Below are positions 36,215-46,480 of a DNA stretch of 64,000 nt, one piece after another. Made by a program: the position numbers and the translations under genes. Under the pieces are notes generated by a model. The model did no database searches and was not told the origin of the DNA. It saw nothing but the letters and a program-made list of their open reading frames with translations. The DNA lies in NCBI RefSeq assembly GCF_010450875.1, contig NZ_CP048420.1, positions 1-64,000 of the forward strand, written 5' to 3'. This stretch comes from Sphingomonas insulae (GTDB lineage: Bacteria; Pseudomonadota; Alphaproteobacteria; Sphingomonadales; Sphingomonadaceae). Each line of letters begins with the position of its first letter. Position 1 is the stretch's first letter.

Positions 36215-38167
36215 CTACCCCAATTGGGTGCCGTCAGTCGCATGCGCCGGTGCGCCGGTCGCTTTCAGGTAAAGCGCGCCGTTTTCTTCCCACAAATGGG
36301 TCGTGCCCAAGACCAGATGGGCTCCATTCCATTTCCCGTCACCCAAGGTCGACACATGGCCGTCCGCTTGCGGTTCGCGCCCATGATAGACGTACAGCCG
36401 CGCCGCCTGGAACGCGTGATTTTCCGTAGGGTCGACGGGGACGATGACATATTGCCACGCTTGGGAATCTGCGGCAGCCGGCAAGGTAAAAGGGATGCGG
36501 ACACGACGCCATTCAGCAGGCAAGACATAGCGCAGTCGTCGCGCGATGATCCCCGCCGCGTAGTTGAAGATGCGTACCTCTACCGCGTCCGCGCTCTTTG
36601 TGCTTGCGCGCTTCAGATCGACTGCGAGCCAGCCTTGGTGTCCGGCCCTTGCCGTACGAAGAGTATCCGCGAGGCCGCCACCCTGCCGGACCGGAACGAC
36701 CTCGACCGCGCGGTTATGCCCTGCATGGTCGGCGACGGGCGTCAGGGATACACCTTCGCCAAAGGTCTTGAAGGCTTCGGGACGATCCGCAGACGCGAGC
36801 AGGTGGAAAGAGGTGTCGTCGCCGCCCGTGCCAGGCAGTATTGTCTCCTCGGCAATAGCTTGGGTCGCGCTTGGGTCCGATTGCGGGCCGATGGCGGCAT
36901 TGCTGATGCCTTGAAGGAACGGGGAACTGCCAAGGAGGCTGTCGGCATTTTCCAATCGCACCGTCCAATTGGCATTGGCGTAATCGATCTTGCGGGCCCC
37001 CATGAACTCGCAAAGGTACAAATGCCGCCCGCCATCGTGGCAATTGTTGATATAGGTGAGGTTTCGAACTTCCGAGATCCAGCTGCGTATGAAAGGCGAT
37101 CTGACATCACCCGAGCAGGAAATGCGGCTGTTCTCGATAGTGATGCCGGACAGAAACGCGCCGTCCCCCCCGCCGGTGTCGAACCGTACATTGGGTGCCC
37201 GTGTCTGGCGGGTGTCGCCTGGGCCTTCGCGGGCTACTAAGATGCGCACGTCATCCGGTTGCATGTTCTCGCTGCCGAACTTATTGCCGCAAATCATCGT
37301 TCCCCAGCCCGAGTTGCTGCCGAACTGACCAGGCGTGATCTCGGGCACGAGCCAAATTGCCGCACCCCTCGGTGTTGTCTTGTCCCAGAACAGAAAGTCG
37401 TTGCGCAGCACGTGGATGCTGCCGCTGGGGTTTGGACCGATCTTCAAATGATAGCGATTGCGCAGAAATGCATTGCCTTCGATAATACTGCCATCGGCAT
37501 AACCACCCCAGCTAATTCCGATGGCACTGCTCTTTTCAGCTGCCATGAACGTACAGCCGCGCACTTCAAGATAGGGTTGATCCTGGGCGTTATTGCCGAT
37601 CGCACATTCGGTATAATTGTCGAATACGCATCGCTCGAACACGAAGCGTCCGTTGACGTTGAGCCCTGAGAAAAGGTGCTGTAACACGCCCTTGCCGCCT
37701 ACGAAAGTTACGCCAGAGACGAACACTCGGTTCAGGCGTTCGCTGGTCTGAAAAAGATAGTTATCATCCGGGATACGGATGACCACCGATCCGGGGATCG
37801 CCCAGAGGGAAAGGGCAGGGAAGGGCGATGTGTTGCCGGTGATCGGAATATCTCCGGCGTCGTAGACACCGGGCTGCAGATAGAGACCATCTTGGGGGTG
37901 GGCCCAGTAGCTCGCACCTATGCCGGGAACGTAGCGGCCCGAACCCGCCGCCTTTTGAATGGCGCGGTGCAAGTCTCCACTAGGGCCGGAAGGCTCCACC
38001 TTGTTCGCAAGGGGGGATCCGTTGGTGGATTGGGCAACTCCAGCCCATACCGGGCCTGACGCAACGGCCCCCGTCAGCCCTGCGACGAGCGAACGACGAT
38101 TTATTACTGCGTCTGCCTTGTCTGATCGAAGCGGCTCGGGGTCGGTTGCCGGCGGCAGGATGGGCAT
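36215..38167 (-). CDS. Tat-exported right-handed beta-helix protein in the EPS locus
   Basis: 650 residues. A twin-arginine signal (INRRSLVAGLTGAVASGPVW) suggests folded export. Residues ~70-420 show parallel beta-helix repeats as in pectate lyases: YVPGIGASYWAHPQDGLYLQ, RVFVSGVTFVGGKGVLQHLF, YLEVRGCTFMAAEKSSAIGI, IIEGNAFLRNRYHLKIGPN. The C-terminal ~200 residues look like a jelly-roll carbohydrate-binding domain (WLAVDLKRAS, WQYVIVPVDPTENHAFQAAR). It may cut or modify the polymer in the periplasm. No catalytic residues can be assigned. Confidence 0.75.
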   Translation of the reverse strand: MPILPPATDPEPLRSDKADAVINRRSLVAGLTGAVASGPVWAGVAQSTNGSPLANKVEPSGPSGDLHRAIQKAAGSGRYVPGIGASYWAHPQDGLYLQPGVYDAGDIPITGNTSPFPALSLWAIPGSVVIRIPDDNYLFQTSERLNRVFVSGVTFVGGKGVLQHLFSGLNVNGRFVFERCVFDNYTECAIGNNAQDQPYLEVRGCTFMAAEKSSAIGISWGGYADGSIIEGNAFLRNRYHLKIGPNPSGSIHVLRNDFLFWDKTTPRGAAIWLVPEITPGQFGSNSGWGTMICGNKFGSENMQPDDVRILVAREGPGDTRQTRAPNVRFDTGGGDGAFLSGITIENSRISCSGDVRSPFIRSWISEVRNLTYINNCHDGGRHLYLCEFMGARKIDYANANWTVRLENADSLLGSSPFLQGISNAAIGPQSDPSATQAIAEETILPGTGGDDTSFHLLASADRPEAFKTFGEGVSLTPVADHAGHNRAVEVVPVRQGGGLADTLRTARAGHQGWLAVDLKRASTKSADAVEVRIFNYAAGIIARRLRYVLPAEWRRVRIPFTLPAAADSQAWQYVIVPVDPTENHAFQAARLYVYHGREPQADGHVSTLGDGKWNGAHLVLGTTHLWEENGALYLKATGAPAHATDGTQLG

Positions 38168-38187
38168 GGGGTGTCCTTTTCGAGCGG

Positions 38188-39459
38188 CTATGGGCGCCGG
38201 AGCGCCATAGTCGAGGTCATTTGCCTTTGCCTTCGGATAATAAACCAGCAGATTAAACCAATATAGAAAAAAGATCTAAAATTAGTTCGGGTATCATAGG
38301 CGAACTGTAGATAGCTGCCGAAAAACATCAGGGTATTCAGGCCTAGCGTCAGCAGGGTAGGGCTTTTCGAGAGAGTCTTTGCCGAATAGTATCCCGACCA
38401 TAGAAAAACACCAAAGTAAAGCATAGCATATGGGGTTCCAAAAGAAAGGACCTCGCTTACTGCGGAATTTGGTACATAAGCGGCTAGTCGAATAGCGTAG
38501 AGGTCGCGGGCGGTATCGTATCCATCGATGAAGCTGACGAGCGGTGAGAACGACAAAATCTTGTAAAGGTTGTTGAATTGGAAGGTGCGGGAGAAGTATT
38601 CCGCTGTCACGAAGATGCCTTCGTAGACATTGCTGACCGCGTCGAGTCCGGAGACGTCGTAATAGGCGACGATATTGCTAAAATAGGTGGGAAGGGAGGC
38701 AAGGCCGTGGTTGCCCGAGCCCCGCCCCCATAGGACGGATAAGGTGGTCAGGAAGCCGACAACCATCAGGCCCACCGCGGCGACACGCGCCCGGGGGAAC
38801 ATGGCGGCAATCAACCCGGCTAAGATCAGATACGCTGCGGACCCGCGCGAATGCGCGGACAGGGCGAAGAAGAAGGACCAGGTCATGATGGGGATCAGGG
38901 CTAGACTTAGTCTTAAACGCCCGGAGCACATGGTAAAGGAGAGTGCGGCCGCCCCGACCAAGCCGAATGGTCCCACCAGCGTGAAGATCAGGCGCGTAAG
39001 ACCATTGTTGATGACCAGAGCCTTTTCAGGGTCAGTCATCGTCAGATAGATGCTATTGCTCCAAACGATCGACCAATCAATGCATAAGCTCGTAACAAGC
39101 CAGCAGAAATAGAAGACGACAATGAATATCCAGAATACGCTATCCTTGACCTTAAGTGTGCGTACCGATTCGCCTATTGATATGCTGGATTTCGGAACAA
39201 GCAGGCAAAGCGAAAACAGCATGATCGCCTGCAATAGAAACATTGAGGAAAAGTGATGAATGTAGGCATATGTTGAAAATATGCGCACAAAACTGTAGTA
39301 TAAAAAACCATAAGCGTGCAAGGCGAGCACGATCTGTGCAGTGAACAGGTACAGCATGGTACCGTGGGGAAACGGTAGAAAGCCGCTTCGCCGCACCGCC
39401 CATATTATGGCTAGCAGTTCGATCGGCCAGAATCCGATCATCAGGAACGCGTTTGTCAC
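38188..39459 (-). CDS. Polysaccharide polymerase-like membrane protein (Wzy candidate)
   Basis: 423 residues with about 10-12 hydrophobic spans (WPIELLAIIWAVRRSGFLPF, SVFWIFIVVFYFCWLVTSLC, FLTTLSVLWGRGSG) and a large central loop (YDVSGLDAVSNVYEGIFVTA). Length and topology fit Wzy polymerases, whose sequences are highly variable. It sits between the beta-helix protein and the wza-wzc genes. Function rests on topology and context. Confidence 0.7.
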   Translation of the reverse strand: MTNAFLMIGFWPIELLAIIWAVRRSGFLPFPHGTMLYLFTAQIVLALHAYGFLYYSFVRIFSTYAYIHHFSSMFLLQAIMLFSLCLLVPKSSISIGESVRTLKVKDSVFWIFIVVFYFCWLVTSLCIDWSIVWSNSIYLTMTDPEKALVINNGLTRLIFTLVGPFGLVGAAALSFTMCSGRLRLSLALIPIMTWSFFFALSAHSRGSAAYLILAGLIAAMFPRARVAAVGLMVVGFLTTLSVLWGRGSGNHGLASLPTYFSNIVAYYDVSGLDAVSNVYEGIFVTAEYFSRTFQFNNLYKILSFSPLVSFIDGYDTARDLYAIRLAAYVPNSAVSEVLSFGTPYAMLYFGVFLWSGYYSAKTLSKSPTLLTLGLNTLMFFGSYLQFAYDTRTNFRSFFYIGLICWFIIRRQRQMTSTMALRRP

Positions 39460-39484
39460 AGTGTCGCCTTGCCGCTGACGTGGA

Positions 39485-40726
39485 TCATGCCGGAATTACG
39501 TTTATGTCGGTGATCCAGGGCGTTCCTGCCACCTCGCGGGTGGCATCGATGCTAGTAGCCGCCTTGATCGTAAACCACTGGCTAGAGCAATCTGACGGTA
39601 TCGCAAAGTCGGCCTCGACTTGGCGCGGCTTGTTCGAGACCGGAAAAGCGAGACGAAAAAGCGGACTATTCGCCCCGCTGCAGGTCAGCGACACTTCGGG
39701 CTGGCCGCTGCTGCTTGTCGCGCCAGCGAGAAAACGAATGTGGTAACGGCCGGCACGCAGTATGGTAAGCTGACTGGCGACGACGCCCGAACGTCCAGGG
39801 TCGGCATTGAGCGACAAAGCGTTCCGATAGGGTGCGGTATCAATCGGGCCCTTGATAGCGCCAAGTCCGGGTTCATCGGCTATGTTCCAGTCAAAGGGAG
39901 GCACCCGATCCTCGGCTGAAAAGTCGCCGTTCCTTACCATGTTGGCAAGGCGTGACCCCGTGGCCTGCTCGTAGAGCTGCGCGGCATTGGCGACGGCATT
40001 TTGCTGAACCAGACCGTCCACCGCGCGCGTCAGGAGATCGTGCTCCACAGGATCGGCGATGTTCAAACGTGCGGCGATCAGCAGTGGGGTGAAGGTCGGT
40101 GCCCACGGATGGCTGGTGACTAGGGAAAAGGCGAAGCGCACGCGCCAGCGCGGTTGCCTCGACAGGATCTGCGCTAGAGGCTTTGCGACTTGGGGGCTAT
40201 GCGACGCCTCTATTAGTACCGGCAGGAGCAGTTGGGCTGCATTTTCCCCGGTTCTCAGTGCCGTATCATAATGGCGCAACGCGACGGGGAGATTGCCGTC
40301 AGCGGCGGCATATTCAATTAATCCGACCTGGGTGCCCAGATCGCGACGCGAAAGTTTCTCGGCATAGGCGAGCAAGCGCCGAGAGGTCCCACCGTCGCCA
40401 TATGCTCCGGCGCTCAAGGCAGCGACGCGGGCGGCCGCGACACTGATTGGTTCGCGCCGCAGGACCGCGGCAGCTTCGGCAAAGGTCTTTTTGGCGGCCG
40501 ACGTGTTCTGGCTGGCCAGTTGCATTTCGGCGGTACGTACCCGCGGTTCGGCGGCAAAGGGCCAGATGATAGGTACACCGATGCCATGATCGCCGATTTT
40601 GACTTGGGCAAGCGTGACGCCAAGCGTTACCCACAGCAGCGCCGTGCCACCTGCTAGAACCGCTGGGATGCGCCAAAGAGCCGCTTCGCCATATGCCCGG
40701 TCAGGCACGGGCATCTGATGAGTTAC
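39485..40726 (-). CDS. Membrane-anchored TPR-like protein of the EPS locus
   Basis: About 413 residues from MVTHQMPVPDRAYGEAALW. One N-terminal span (VLAGGTALLWVTLGVTLAQV), a helical-repeat region (AAKKTFAEAAAVLRREPISV, LLAYAEKLSRRDLGTQVGLI) and a C-terminal beta-sandwich resembling carbohydrate-binding domains (MVRNGDFSAEDRVPPFDWNI, GRYHIRFLAGATSSSGQPEV). It overlaps the end of wzc by about 26 bp, so it is in the same transcript. It could be an assembly or length-control factor in the periplasm; this is inferred. Confidence 0.65.
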   Translation of the reverse strand, partial: VTHQMPVPDRAYGEAALWRIPAVLAGGTALLWVTLGVTLAQVKIGDHGIGVPIIWPFAAEPRVRTAEMQLASQNTSAAKKTFAEAAAVLRREPISVAAARVAALSAGAYGDGGTSRRLLAYAEKLSRRDLGTQVGLIEYAAADGNLPVALRHYDTALRTGENAAQLLLPVLIEASHSPQVAKPLAQILSRQPRWRVRFAFSLVTSHPWAPTFTPLLIAARLNIADPVEHDLLTRAVDGLVQQNAVANAAQLYEQATGSRLANMVRNGDFSAEDRVPPFDWNIADEPGLGAIKGPIDTAPYRNALSLNADPGRSGVVASQLTILRAGRYHIRFLAGATSSSGQPEVSLTCSGANSPLFRLAFPVSNKPRQVEADFAIPSDCSSQWFTIKAATSIDATREVAGTPWITDINVIPA

Positions 40727-42923
40727 CATAGCCGTATCGCTCGCTATAGTCGTACCCATAACCATAAGCCGCACGCTTCTGGTCGAACTTGGTCAGAACG
40801 ACGCCAAGGATAGGCGTATTGGCTGCCTGCAGACGCGCGATCGCCACGCGGGTCATGCTCTTCTTAGTACCGTGCGATTCGATGACGAACAACGTGCCTT
40901 CGGTCTGGCTGGCGATCAACGGCGCATCGGCCAGCCCCATTACCGGGGGAGCATCCACCACGACATGGTCGAAACGGTCCTGAAGCTTTTCCAGCAACGT
41001 CTTGAAGTGCTGGCCGGAAAGCAACTCAGGCGCGCTGGGCGGCTGAGGCCCTGCCGTCATCACGATCAATCCGTCGTGGGCTGTTTTGACGAGGAGCGAA
41101 TCGATGTCTGACGTCGCGCCTGCCAAATAATTGCTCAAGCCCGGCCCATTGGGGATGCCCAGTTCGTGATGCACCGATGGGGAGCGCATATCACAATCGA
41201 TCAGCAACGTGCGGCGCTGCTGACGGGCAAGCAGCCGCGCAAGTGCATAGCTGGTCAGCGACTTGCCTTCGCCTGCACGCGTACTGGATACCGAGAAGAC
41301 GTAAGGAACGCCATGATCTGTCGCGAAGCTGAGAGTAGTGCGCAGTGATAGATACGCTTCGGTAAGCGCCGATTTTGGATCGGCCAGCGCCTCTAGAGGT
41401 TCCACATCCGTTCTCGGGGTGGTTCCCAACAGCGGAATGCCCAGCATCTCTTCGATCTCCGCTGGATCGTCGATGGCCTCGTCGATCTGCTCAAGGATCA
41501 GTGCCAGACCGGCGCCGACTGCCAAGCCTGCCAGTAAGGATATGAAGAGATTGAGGATCAGGCGTGGGCTGGAAGGGCGTTCGGCGACTTCCGGCTGCTC
41601 AACCACGGAAATGTTATTGACGCCGACACCACCTGCGACCCCAATCTCCTTATAGCGTTGTAAGAGAGCGTCATAGAGTTGACGGTTGGTGTCCGTATCG
41701 CGCTGGTAGATATTGTACTGGATGCTACGGCGACGGGCATCAAGCACGTTGCCCTTGAGTGCGGTCACCCGCGAAGTCAGTTCCGCTTCGCGCTTCATAC
41801 TGGCCTGGTAGGCGTCCTGCAGCCGGCGACGGCCTCGATTTTCCTCGGCCGCGATTGCACGATCGAGCTGCGCCAGCTGGCTCTGCTGTGCCTTGGCGGG
41901 CGGATAGTCGGATCGGAACTGCGTCAGCAGGCGGGCGTAGTCGGCCGCAACGTCCGCACGTCGTTCGCGCAGATTTTGCAGAGCAGTGTTTGCCGCGGTT
42001 TCGGGATCGTCGGCTGCACCAAGGCGACTTTGCGCTTGGATACGATCCGCGGTCGCCCGGACAAGCTCGCGATTGAGAGTGGATAGATCGTCGACGGCCA
42101 ACGACCGTTCGCCGCTCAGCCCGCCTTCTCCTTGCGATGGCGTGGAGGCAGGCAAATTCACGATCCCCTGCTGCGCGGCATAGGCGACAAGCTGGCGTTC
42201 GGACTCGTCGATCCGACTGCGCAGTTGCGTCAGACGCTGCTCAAGGAATTTCCGGGCATAAGCCGTCGTTTCGAAACGACGTGCCAGGGTCGTAGAGATG
42301 AATTGCGCGGTCCAGGTTTCGACAACCTTCTTGGAGAAGGCGGCATCCGGACTCGTAAAGCTGATACGCACCAGCCGGGACAGCCTCTCCGGGGAAACCG
42401 TGAAGTTCTTCAAGAGAATAGTGCTGGCTTTAGAAATGCGATCTAGGCGCGCCGCATTGCCGCCGATCGGACGACCGTTCGGGAAGAGCTTTTCCGAGCT
42501 CCCGAACATGTCGAAGAACTTCGCGCTGTCCTGCAGATGCAGGGCTTCCACAACGGCATTGGCCTGCGACCTGGTTTTCAGCAGGCCATATTGGGTTTCG
42601 TAATATTCTTGGTCATTCGCACTGCTCTGCTGCTCGTCGGCCTGTGCGCCCTGAACCTGGGTAAAGTTGCGCGTCTCGCGCTGTATTTCAAGTGTCGCGA
42701 CGGACGTGTACTTGGGCGTCGTTAGCAGCGTAATGATTAGGCCCAGCAGCAGAAAGGTACAGACCGCACCGATGACGGCCCATTTGCGACGCCGGGCGAT
42801 CGAAAGATAGCGTTTGACGATATGGCCAACGCCCGGTTCGACGTTACCAGTCCGAACGGCTGCCAAGGCGCGCCCCGGAACGTCCCGTACATGATCCACA
42901 CTCTTCATTGGAACGCCCTGCAT
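40701..42923 (-). CDS. wzc: Tyrosine autokinase and chain-length regulator (Wzc/GumC-like)
   Basis: 740 residues. The N-terminal Wzz domain has a span (KWAVIGAVCTFLLLGLIITL) and long coiled coils; the second span is LILNLFISLLAGLAVGAGLA. The BY-kinase domain carries the Walker A SSTRAGEGKSLTSYALARLL, Walker A' LLIDCDMRSP and DHVVVDAPPVMGLAD, and ends in a tyrosine cluster YGYGYDYSERYGYG, the autophosphorylation tail. It controls polymer length and export with Wza. The start overlaps the wza stop (TGATG). Confidence 0.95.
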   Translation of the reverse strand: MQGVPMKSVDHVRDVPGRALAAVRTGNVEPGVGHIVKRYLSIARRRKWAVIGAVCTFLLLGLIITLLTTPKYTSVATLEIQRETRNFTQVQGAQADEQQSSANDQEYYETQYGLLKTRSQANAVVEALHLQDSAKFFDMFGSSEKLFPNGRPIGGNAARLDRISKASTILLKNFTVSPERLSRLVRISFTSPDAAFSKKVVETWTAQFISTTLARRFETTAYARKFLEQRLTQLRSRIDESERQLVAYAAQQGIVNLPASTPSQGEGGLSGERSLAVDDLSTLNRELVRATADRIQAQSRLGAADDPETAANTALQNLRERRADVAADYARLLTQFRSDYPPAKAQQSQLAQLDRAIAAEENRGRRRLQDAYQASMKREAELTSRVTALKGNVLDARRRSIQYNIYQRDTDTNRQLYDALLQRYKEIGVAGGVGVNNISVVEQPEVAERPSSPRLILNLFISLLAGLAVGAGLALILEQIDEAIDDPAEIEEMLGIPLLGTTPRTDVEPLEALADPKSALTEAYLSLRTTLSFATDHGVPYVFSVSSTRAGEGKSLTSYALARLLARQQRRTLLIDCDMRSPSVHHELGIPNGPGLSNYLAGATSDIDSLLVKTAHDGLIVMTAGPQPPSAPELLSGQHFKTLLEKLQDRFDHVVVDAPPVMGLADAPLIASQTEGTLFVIESHGTKKSMTRVAIARLQAANTPILGVVLTKFDQKRAAYGYGYDYSERYGYGNSSDARA

Positions 42924-43639
42924 CAGTTCAGTAGAGCGACAAGCGGCGCTGCCAGCAACGGCGACACCGAAACAATGTCGCTGAAGACACGGCGAGCACT
43001 GGACTCGCCGACTAGGACAATGTCATTGGCATAAATCTGGGGATCGGCGTACATACCTTGGCGGATAGCCCGCAGGTCGTACAGCGCGGCCATGTCCCTG
43101 TTGTTGACGCGACGCATCACGACCACATAATTTTCACGCGCATATTGGGTCGTCCCTTCTGCCCGGGCGATCGCACGGATAAGGGTCATGCGTCCCGTGA
43201 CCGGGTAAAGGCCGGGGGTCTTTACCGCGCCTTCGACGGTAACGACTTGGCTTACCGTTTCGGTGAGGTTGACGGTCACCTGCGGATCGCGAACATAACG
43301 GGCGCCTAGACGCCGGGCGATATCGGCGCCCAATGTCGCGGGCGTTTTGCCGGACGCATCCATGGCACCGATCAACGGCATGGCGATCCGGCCGCTGGGA
43401 TCAACCTGAATGCTGCGGCTGAGTTCGGCGATACCGTAGACGTCGACCGACAGGCGATCCAGCGGCCCGATGACATAGGAGCGCGGCTCGGATATTAGAT
43501 CCACCGTTGCCGGGGGAGGCAGCTCGTGCTCCTGCGATACGATGGTGAGGCCGGGCCGTCCGACCAGCGCAGGCGCATCGGCGCACGATGCAAGCACGAG
43601 CGCGCCCGCCAGCCCTGATAATAACCGCGTGATCGACAT
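42923..43639 (-). CDS. wza: Polysaccharide export lipoprotein (Wza/GumB-like)
   Basis: 238 residues from MSITRLLSGLAGALVLASCA, with lipobox VLASC. The Poly_export domain is clear (YVIGPLDRLSVDVYGIAELS, VDPSGRIAMPLIGAMDASGK, VTVNLTETVSQVVTVEGAVK) followed by SLBB (TPGLYPVTGRMTLIRAIARA). It forms the outer-membrane export channel. A longer frame from 43717 lacks a sensible signal. It is upstream of and coupled to wzc. Confidence 0.94.
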   Translation of the reverse strand: MSITRLLSGLAGALVLASCADAPALVGRPGLTIVSQEHELPPPATVDLISEPRSYVIGPLDRLSVDVYGIAELSRSIQVDPSGRIAMPLIGAMDASGKTPATLGADIARRLGARYVRDPQVTVNLTETVSQVVTVEGAVKTPGLYPVTGRMTLIRAIARAEGTTQYARENYVVVMRRVNNRDMAALYDLRAIRQGMYADPQIYANDIVLVGESSARRVFSDIVSVSPLLAAPLVALLN

Positions 43640-43762
43640 ACGTCCTACTATTACCCTTCTGACCACGAGCGGCGGTAGTCTTCTGAACCCATTAGGCAGG
43701 CGGCGCATCGAAGGCAATCTAGGAAGTCGCCTCGCCTGGTTTCAGGCGAGACCGGGCGGCCT

Positions 43763-45193
43763 TTATTTGCGGCGTTTACGGGGCTGCGTTTTGTTCGACG
43801 TCTGCCGTACTCCGGTAGGAAAGCGAACTTCGGCAAGCGGGGCGGCAAGCCATATGCAGGCTAATGTCACGACCATGGTCATTGCCGGGGTCCGCAAGGG
43901 ATAATCGGTCAGACTGGCTGCCACTGCGATCAGTATCAGGAGCAGGGCGGTGAGCGCGACAGCCGAACCGAGGCGCCGGCGTCCCCATGTCACGATTGCC
44001 CTGACGCGCAGGACCACGAAGATCAGTGCCGCGATCAGCACGAGGACGGCCGGGATGCCGCCGGTCAGCGCCAGCTCGAGTATGTCGTTATGCGCATGGT
44101 TGAAATAGGTCGGCTTGAGTGCCCAGAGCGGCTCGTACATCCGGAACACCGGATCGAAGGTTCCAAAGCCGCTACCAAAAGGCAGGTAATCGCGTGTGAT
44201 GCGAAGGACGATTGGTAGGAACTGGATACGCAAATCCGCCTCCACCTGACCGACCTGGTAGAGTCTGGTAAGCGAAACCGCTCTGCCAAGGACGGCGATG
44301 CTTGCGATGACCGCGGCGACAAGTGCGGCTGCTGCAGCCGCGATCAGGATCCGCGTTCGGGAAGCGCCGCCCACCGGCAGCAACTCCCGCCAGGCTGGCG
44401 GGGTGATGATCAGTGTCGTCGCTCCGCCCAAGGCAGCCAGCACTGCGCCAGATCGTGACCCGGTTGCGAGCACCACCACGGACAACAGAAGAGCCGCCGC
44501 ACCGGCCAGCCACGCGCGGGTACGGGCCTGATGGACCAAGCCGCTCGGCAGCACCGCCCATATCCGGAGGAGAGGCAGCGCCATGGCCAGGAACACGGCC
44601 TGATGATTGCGATTGGCAAAAAAGCCGAGCGGCTGGTACCGCCCCGATTGACGATAAGGATAGAGCGGGCTGTTTTCCGATCCTGCCCATTGAGCGATAC
44701 CCAGCACGGCACTGGCAATCATCAACACCAGCAACACAGGCAGCAGATCGACCCTCTCCCGAGGCGTCAGCAGGGCTGTGCTTGCCAGCAAGGATAAGGG
44801 TATCACCAGCGCCACCAAGCTGTTCAGCGTCATGTCGGGTGCCACGCTGATAGGCCGCCAGGGTTGGGCCTGGCCTGTCGCCATCGCTGCTTCAAGGAAG
44901 CGGGCATGTCCCGGCAGGGCGGACCATAATGCCGGCGGAAGGGGAATAAGCTGGAACGCTATGACGGCGGCAAGGGCCCCCAGCAAGATCAGCGGGACGG
45001 ATAATCCCTGCCAGTTCCGACGTCCGGGAAAAAGCAGTGCACCGATCGTCACAAGCACGGCCAGCGGTCGCAGAACCAGCATGGACATATTGTCCGCGCG
45101 CGACGATCCGCCAAATAATACGCACAGCACCACGAGTGCGCTGATGCCCGCGAAGCGCAACCGCCGCGAAGGCGCATCTGTATCACCAATCAT
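43763..45193 (-). CDS. O-antigen ligase/polymerase-like membrane protein (Wzy/WaaL superfamily)
   Basis: 476 residues with 10 or more membrane spans. The superfamily signature is present: PLGFFANRNHQAVFLAMALP (ligase-type loop with N-x-x-H), VLATGSRSGAVLAALGG, and LKPTYFNHAHNDILELALTG (the H-x-x-N periplasmic-loop motif). It may be the real polymerase, leaving the 38188 protein for another role, or a ligase. It stands alone, divergent from gmd. Confidence 0.85.
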   Translation of the reverse strand: MIGDTDAPSRRLRFAGISALVVLCVLFGGSSRADNMSMLVLRPLAVLVTIGALLFPGRRNWQGLSVPLILLGALAAVIAFQLIPLPPALWSALPGHARFLEAAMATGQAQPWRPISVAPDMTLNSLVALVIPLSLLASTALLTPRERVDLLPVLLVLMIASAVLGIAQWAGSENSPLYPYRQSGRYQPLGFFANRNHQAVFLAMALPLLRIWAVLPSGLVHQARTRAWLAGAAALLLSVVVLATGSRSGAVLAALGGATTLIITPPAWRELLPVGGASRTRILIAAAAAALVAAVIASIAVLGRAVSLTRLYQVGQVEADLRIQFLPIVLRITRDYLPFGSGFGTFDPVFRMYEPLWALKPTYFNHAHNDILELALTGGIPAVLVLIAALIFVVLRVRAIVTWGRRRLGSAVALTALLLILIAVAASLTDYPLRTPAMTMVVTLACIWLAAPLAEVRFPTGVRQTSNKTQPRKRRK

Positions 45194-45412
45194 GAAATGC
45201 CTTTGTCATCATCGATCATCTCCCACAAGCGTGTGGCGGATGGCGGCGGACCCGCCCGGGGCACCGGGCGATCAGCAATATCCCGTGAGCGCGAAAGGGC
45301 GCCAGAAGCGGGCTAACGACGATGTCAGGATTGTGCTGTAACTCTGCCGCTCAGGCATTATAGGCGACGCTTATCGGTGTGTACGCACGCCTCGACAGAT
45401 TGGGAAGGTTTG

Positions 45413-46477
45413 ATGGTGGGTAAAACGGCGTTAATTACCGGAGTTACGGGTCAGGACGGCGCGTATCTGGCGCAACTGCTGCTGGAGAAGGGCTACCGGG
45501 TTCACGGTATGAAGCGGCGTTCCTCATCATTCAACACCGGGCGGATCGAGGAAATTTACGAGGATCCGCATGTCGAGGATCCGCATTTCTCGCTCCATTA
45601 CGGTGACATGACCGACTCCACCGCATTGATCCGACTGGTGCAGGAAACCCAGCCGGACGAAATCTATAACCTGGCTGCGCAAAGCCACGTCCAGGTGAGC
45701 TTCGAAACGCCCGAATATACCGCGAATGCCGATGCGATCGGGACCCTGCGCCTGTTGGAGGCAATTCGCATCCTCGGCATGGAAAAGAAGACGCGCTTCT
45801 ATCAGGCTTCCACGTCCGAGCTGTATGGTCTGGTGCAGGAGGTCCCGCAACGCGAGACGACGCCGTTCTACCCGCGCAGCCCTTATGCAGCGGCGAAGCT
45901 TTACGCCTACTGGATCGTGGTGAACTACCGCGAGGCATATGGCATTCACGCCTCCAACGGCATTTTGTTCAACCACGAAAGTCCTCTGCGCGGCGAAACG
46001 TTCGTGACGCGCAAGATCACGCGTGCGGCCGCTGCGATCAAGCATGGTCGCCAAGAGATGCTGTACCTCGGCAATCTCGATGCGCGGCGTGACTGGGGTC
46101 ATGCGCGTGAATACGTCCGGGGCATGTGGATGATCACCCAAGCGGACATCCCCGACGATTATGTTCTGGCCACGGGCGAGACGACGCCGGTGCGTACGTT
46201 TGTCGAATGGGCGTTCGCCGATGCCGGCATCGATCTGGAATGGCGCGGTGAGGGCGTCGAGGAAAAGGGTTATTGCAAGGCGACGGGCAAGCTGCGCGTC
46301 GCGGTCGACCCACGTTATTTTCGGCCTACCGAGGTGGATTTGCTGATCGGCGATCCGACCAAGGCTCGGGAGCAGCTCGGGTGGTCCCATGAAACCTCGC
46401 CGCGCGATCTCGCTCGCGAAATGGTGCTTGCGGATATTGAGACGATGCGCACGGCGCCGATCGGCAAGGGAGCCTGA
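45413..46477 (+). CDS. gmd: GDP-mannose 4,6-dehydratase
   Basis: 354 residues from [20 protein letters not shown]. Family blocks: [76 protein letters not shown] and the Tyr-Lys motif [20 protein letters not shown]. It makes GDP-4-keto-6-deoxymannose from GDP-mannose with NADP. The frame extends to 45377 upstream but the ATG at 45413 matches the family start. It is 3 bp from fcl. Confidence 0.96.
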   Translation: MVGKTALITGVTGQDGAYLAQLLLEKGYRVHGMKRRSSSFNTGRIEEIYEDPHVEDPHFSLHYGDMTDSTALIRLVQETQPDEIYNLAAQSHVQVSFETPEYTANADAIGTLRLLEAIRILGMEKKTRFYQASTSELYGLVQEVPQRETTPFYPRSPYAAAKLYAYWIVVNYREAYGIHASNGILFNHESPLRGETFVTRKITRAAAAIKHGRQEMLYLGNLDARRDWGHAREYVRGMWMITQADIPDDYVLATGETTPVRTFVEWAFADAGIDLEWRGEGVEEKGYCKATGKLRVAVDPRYFRPTEVDLLIGDPTKAREQLGWSHETSPRDLAREMVLADIETMRTAPIGKGA

Positions 46478-46480
46478 TCG

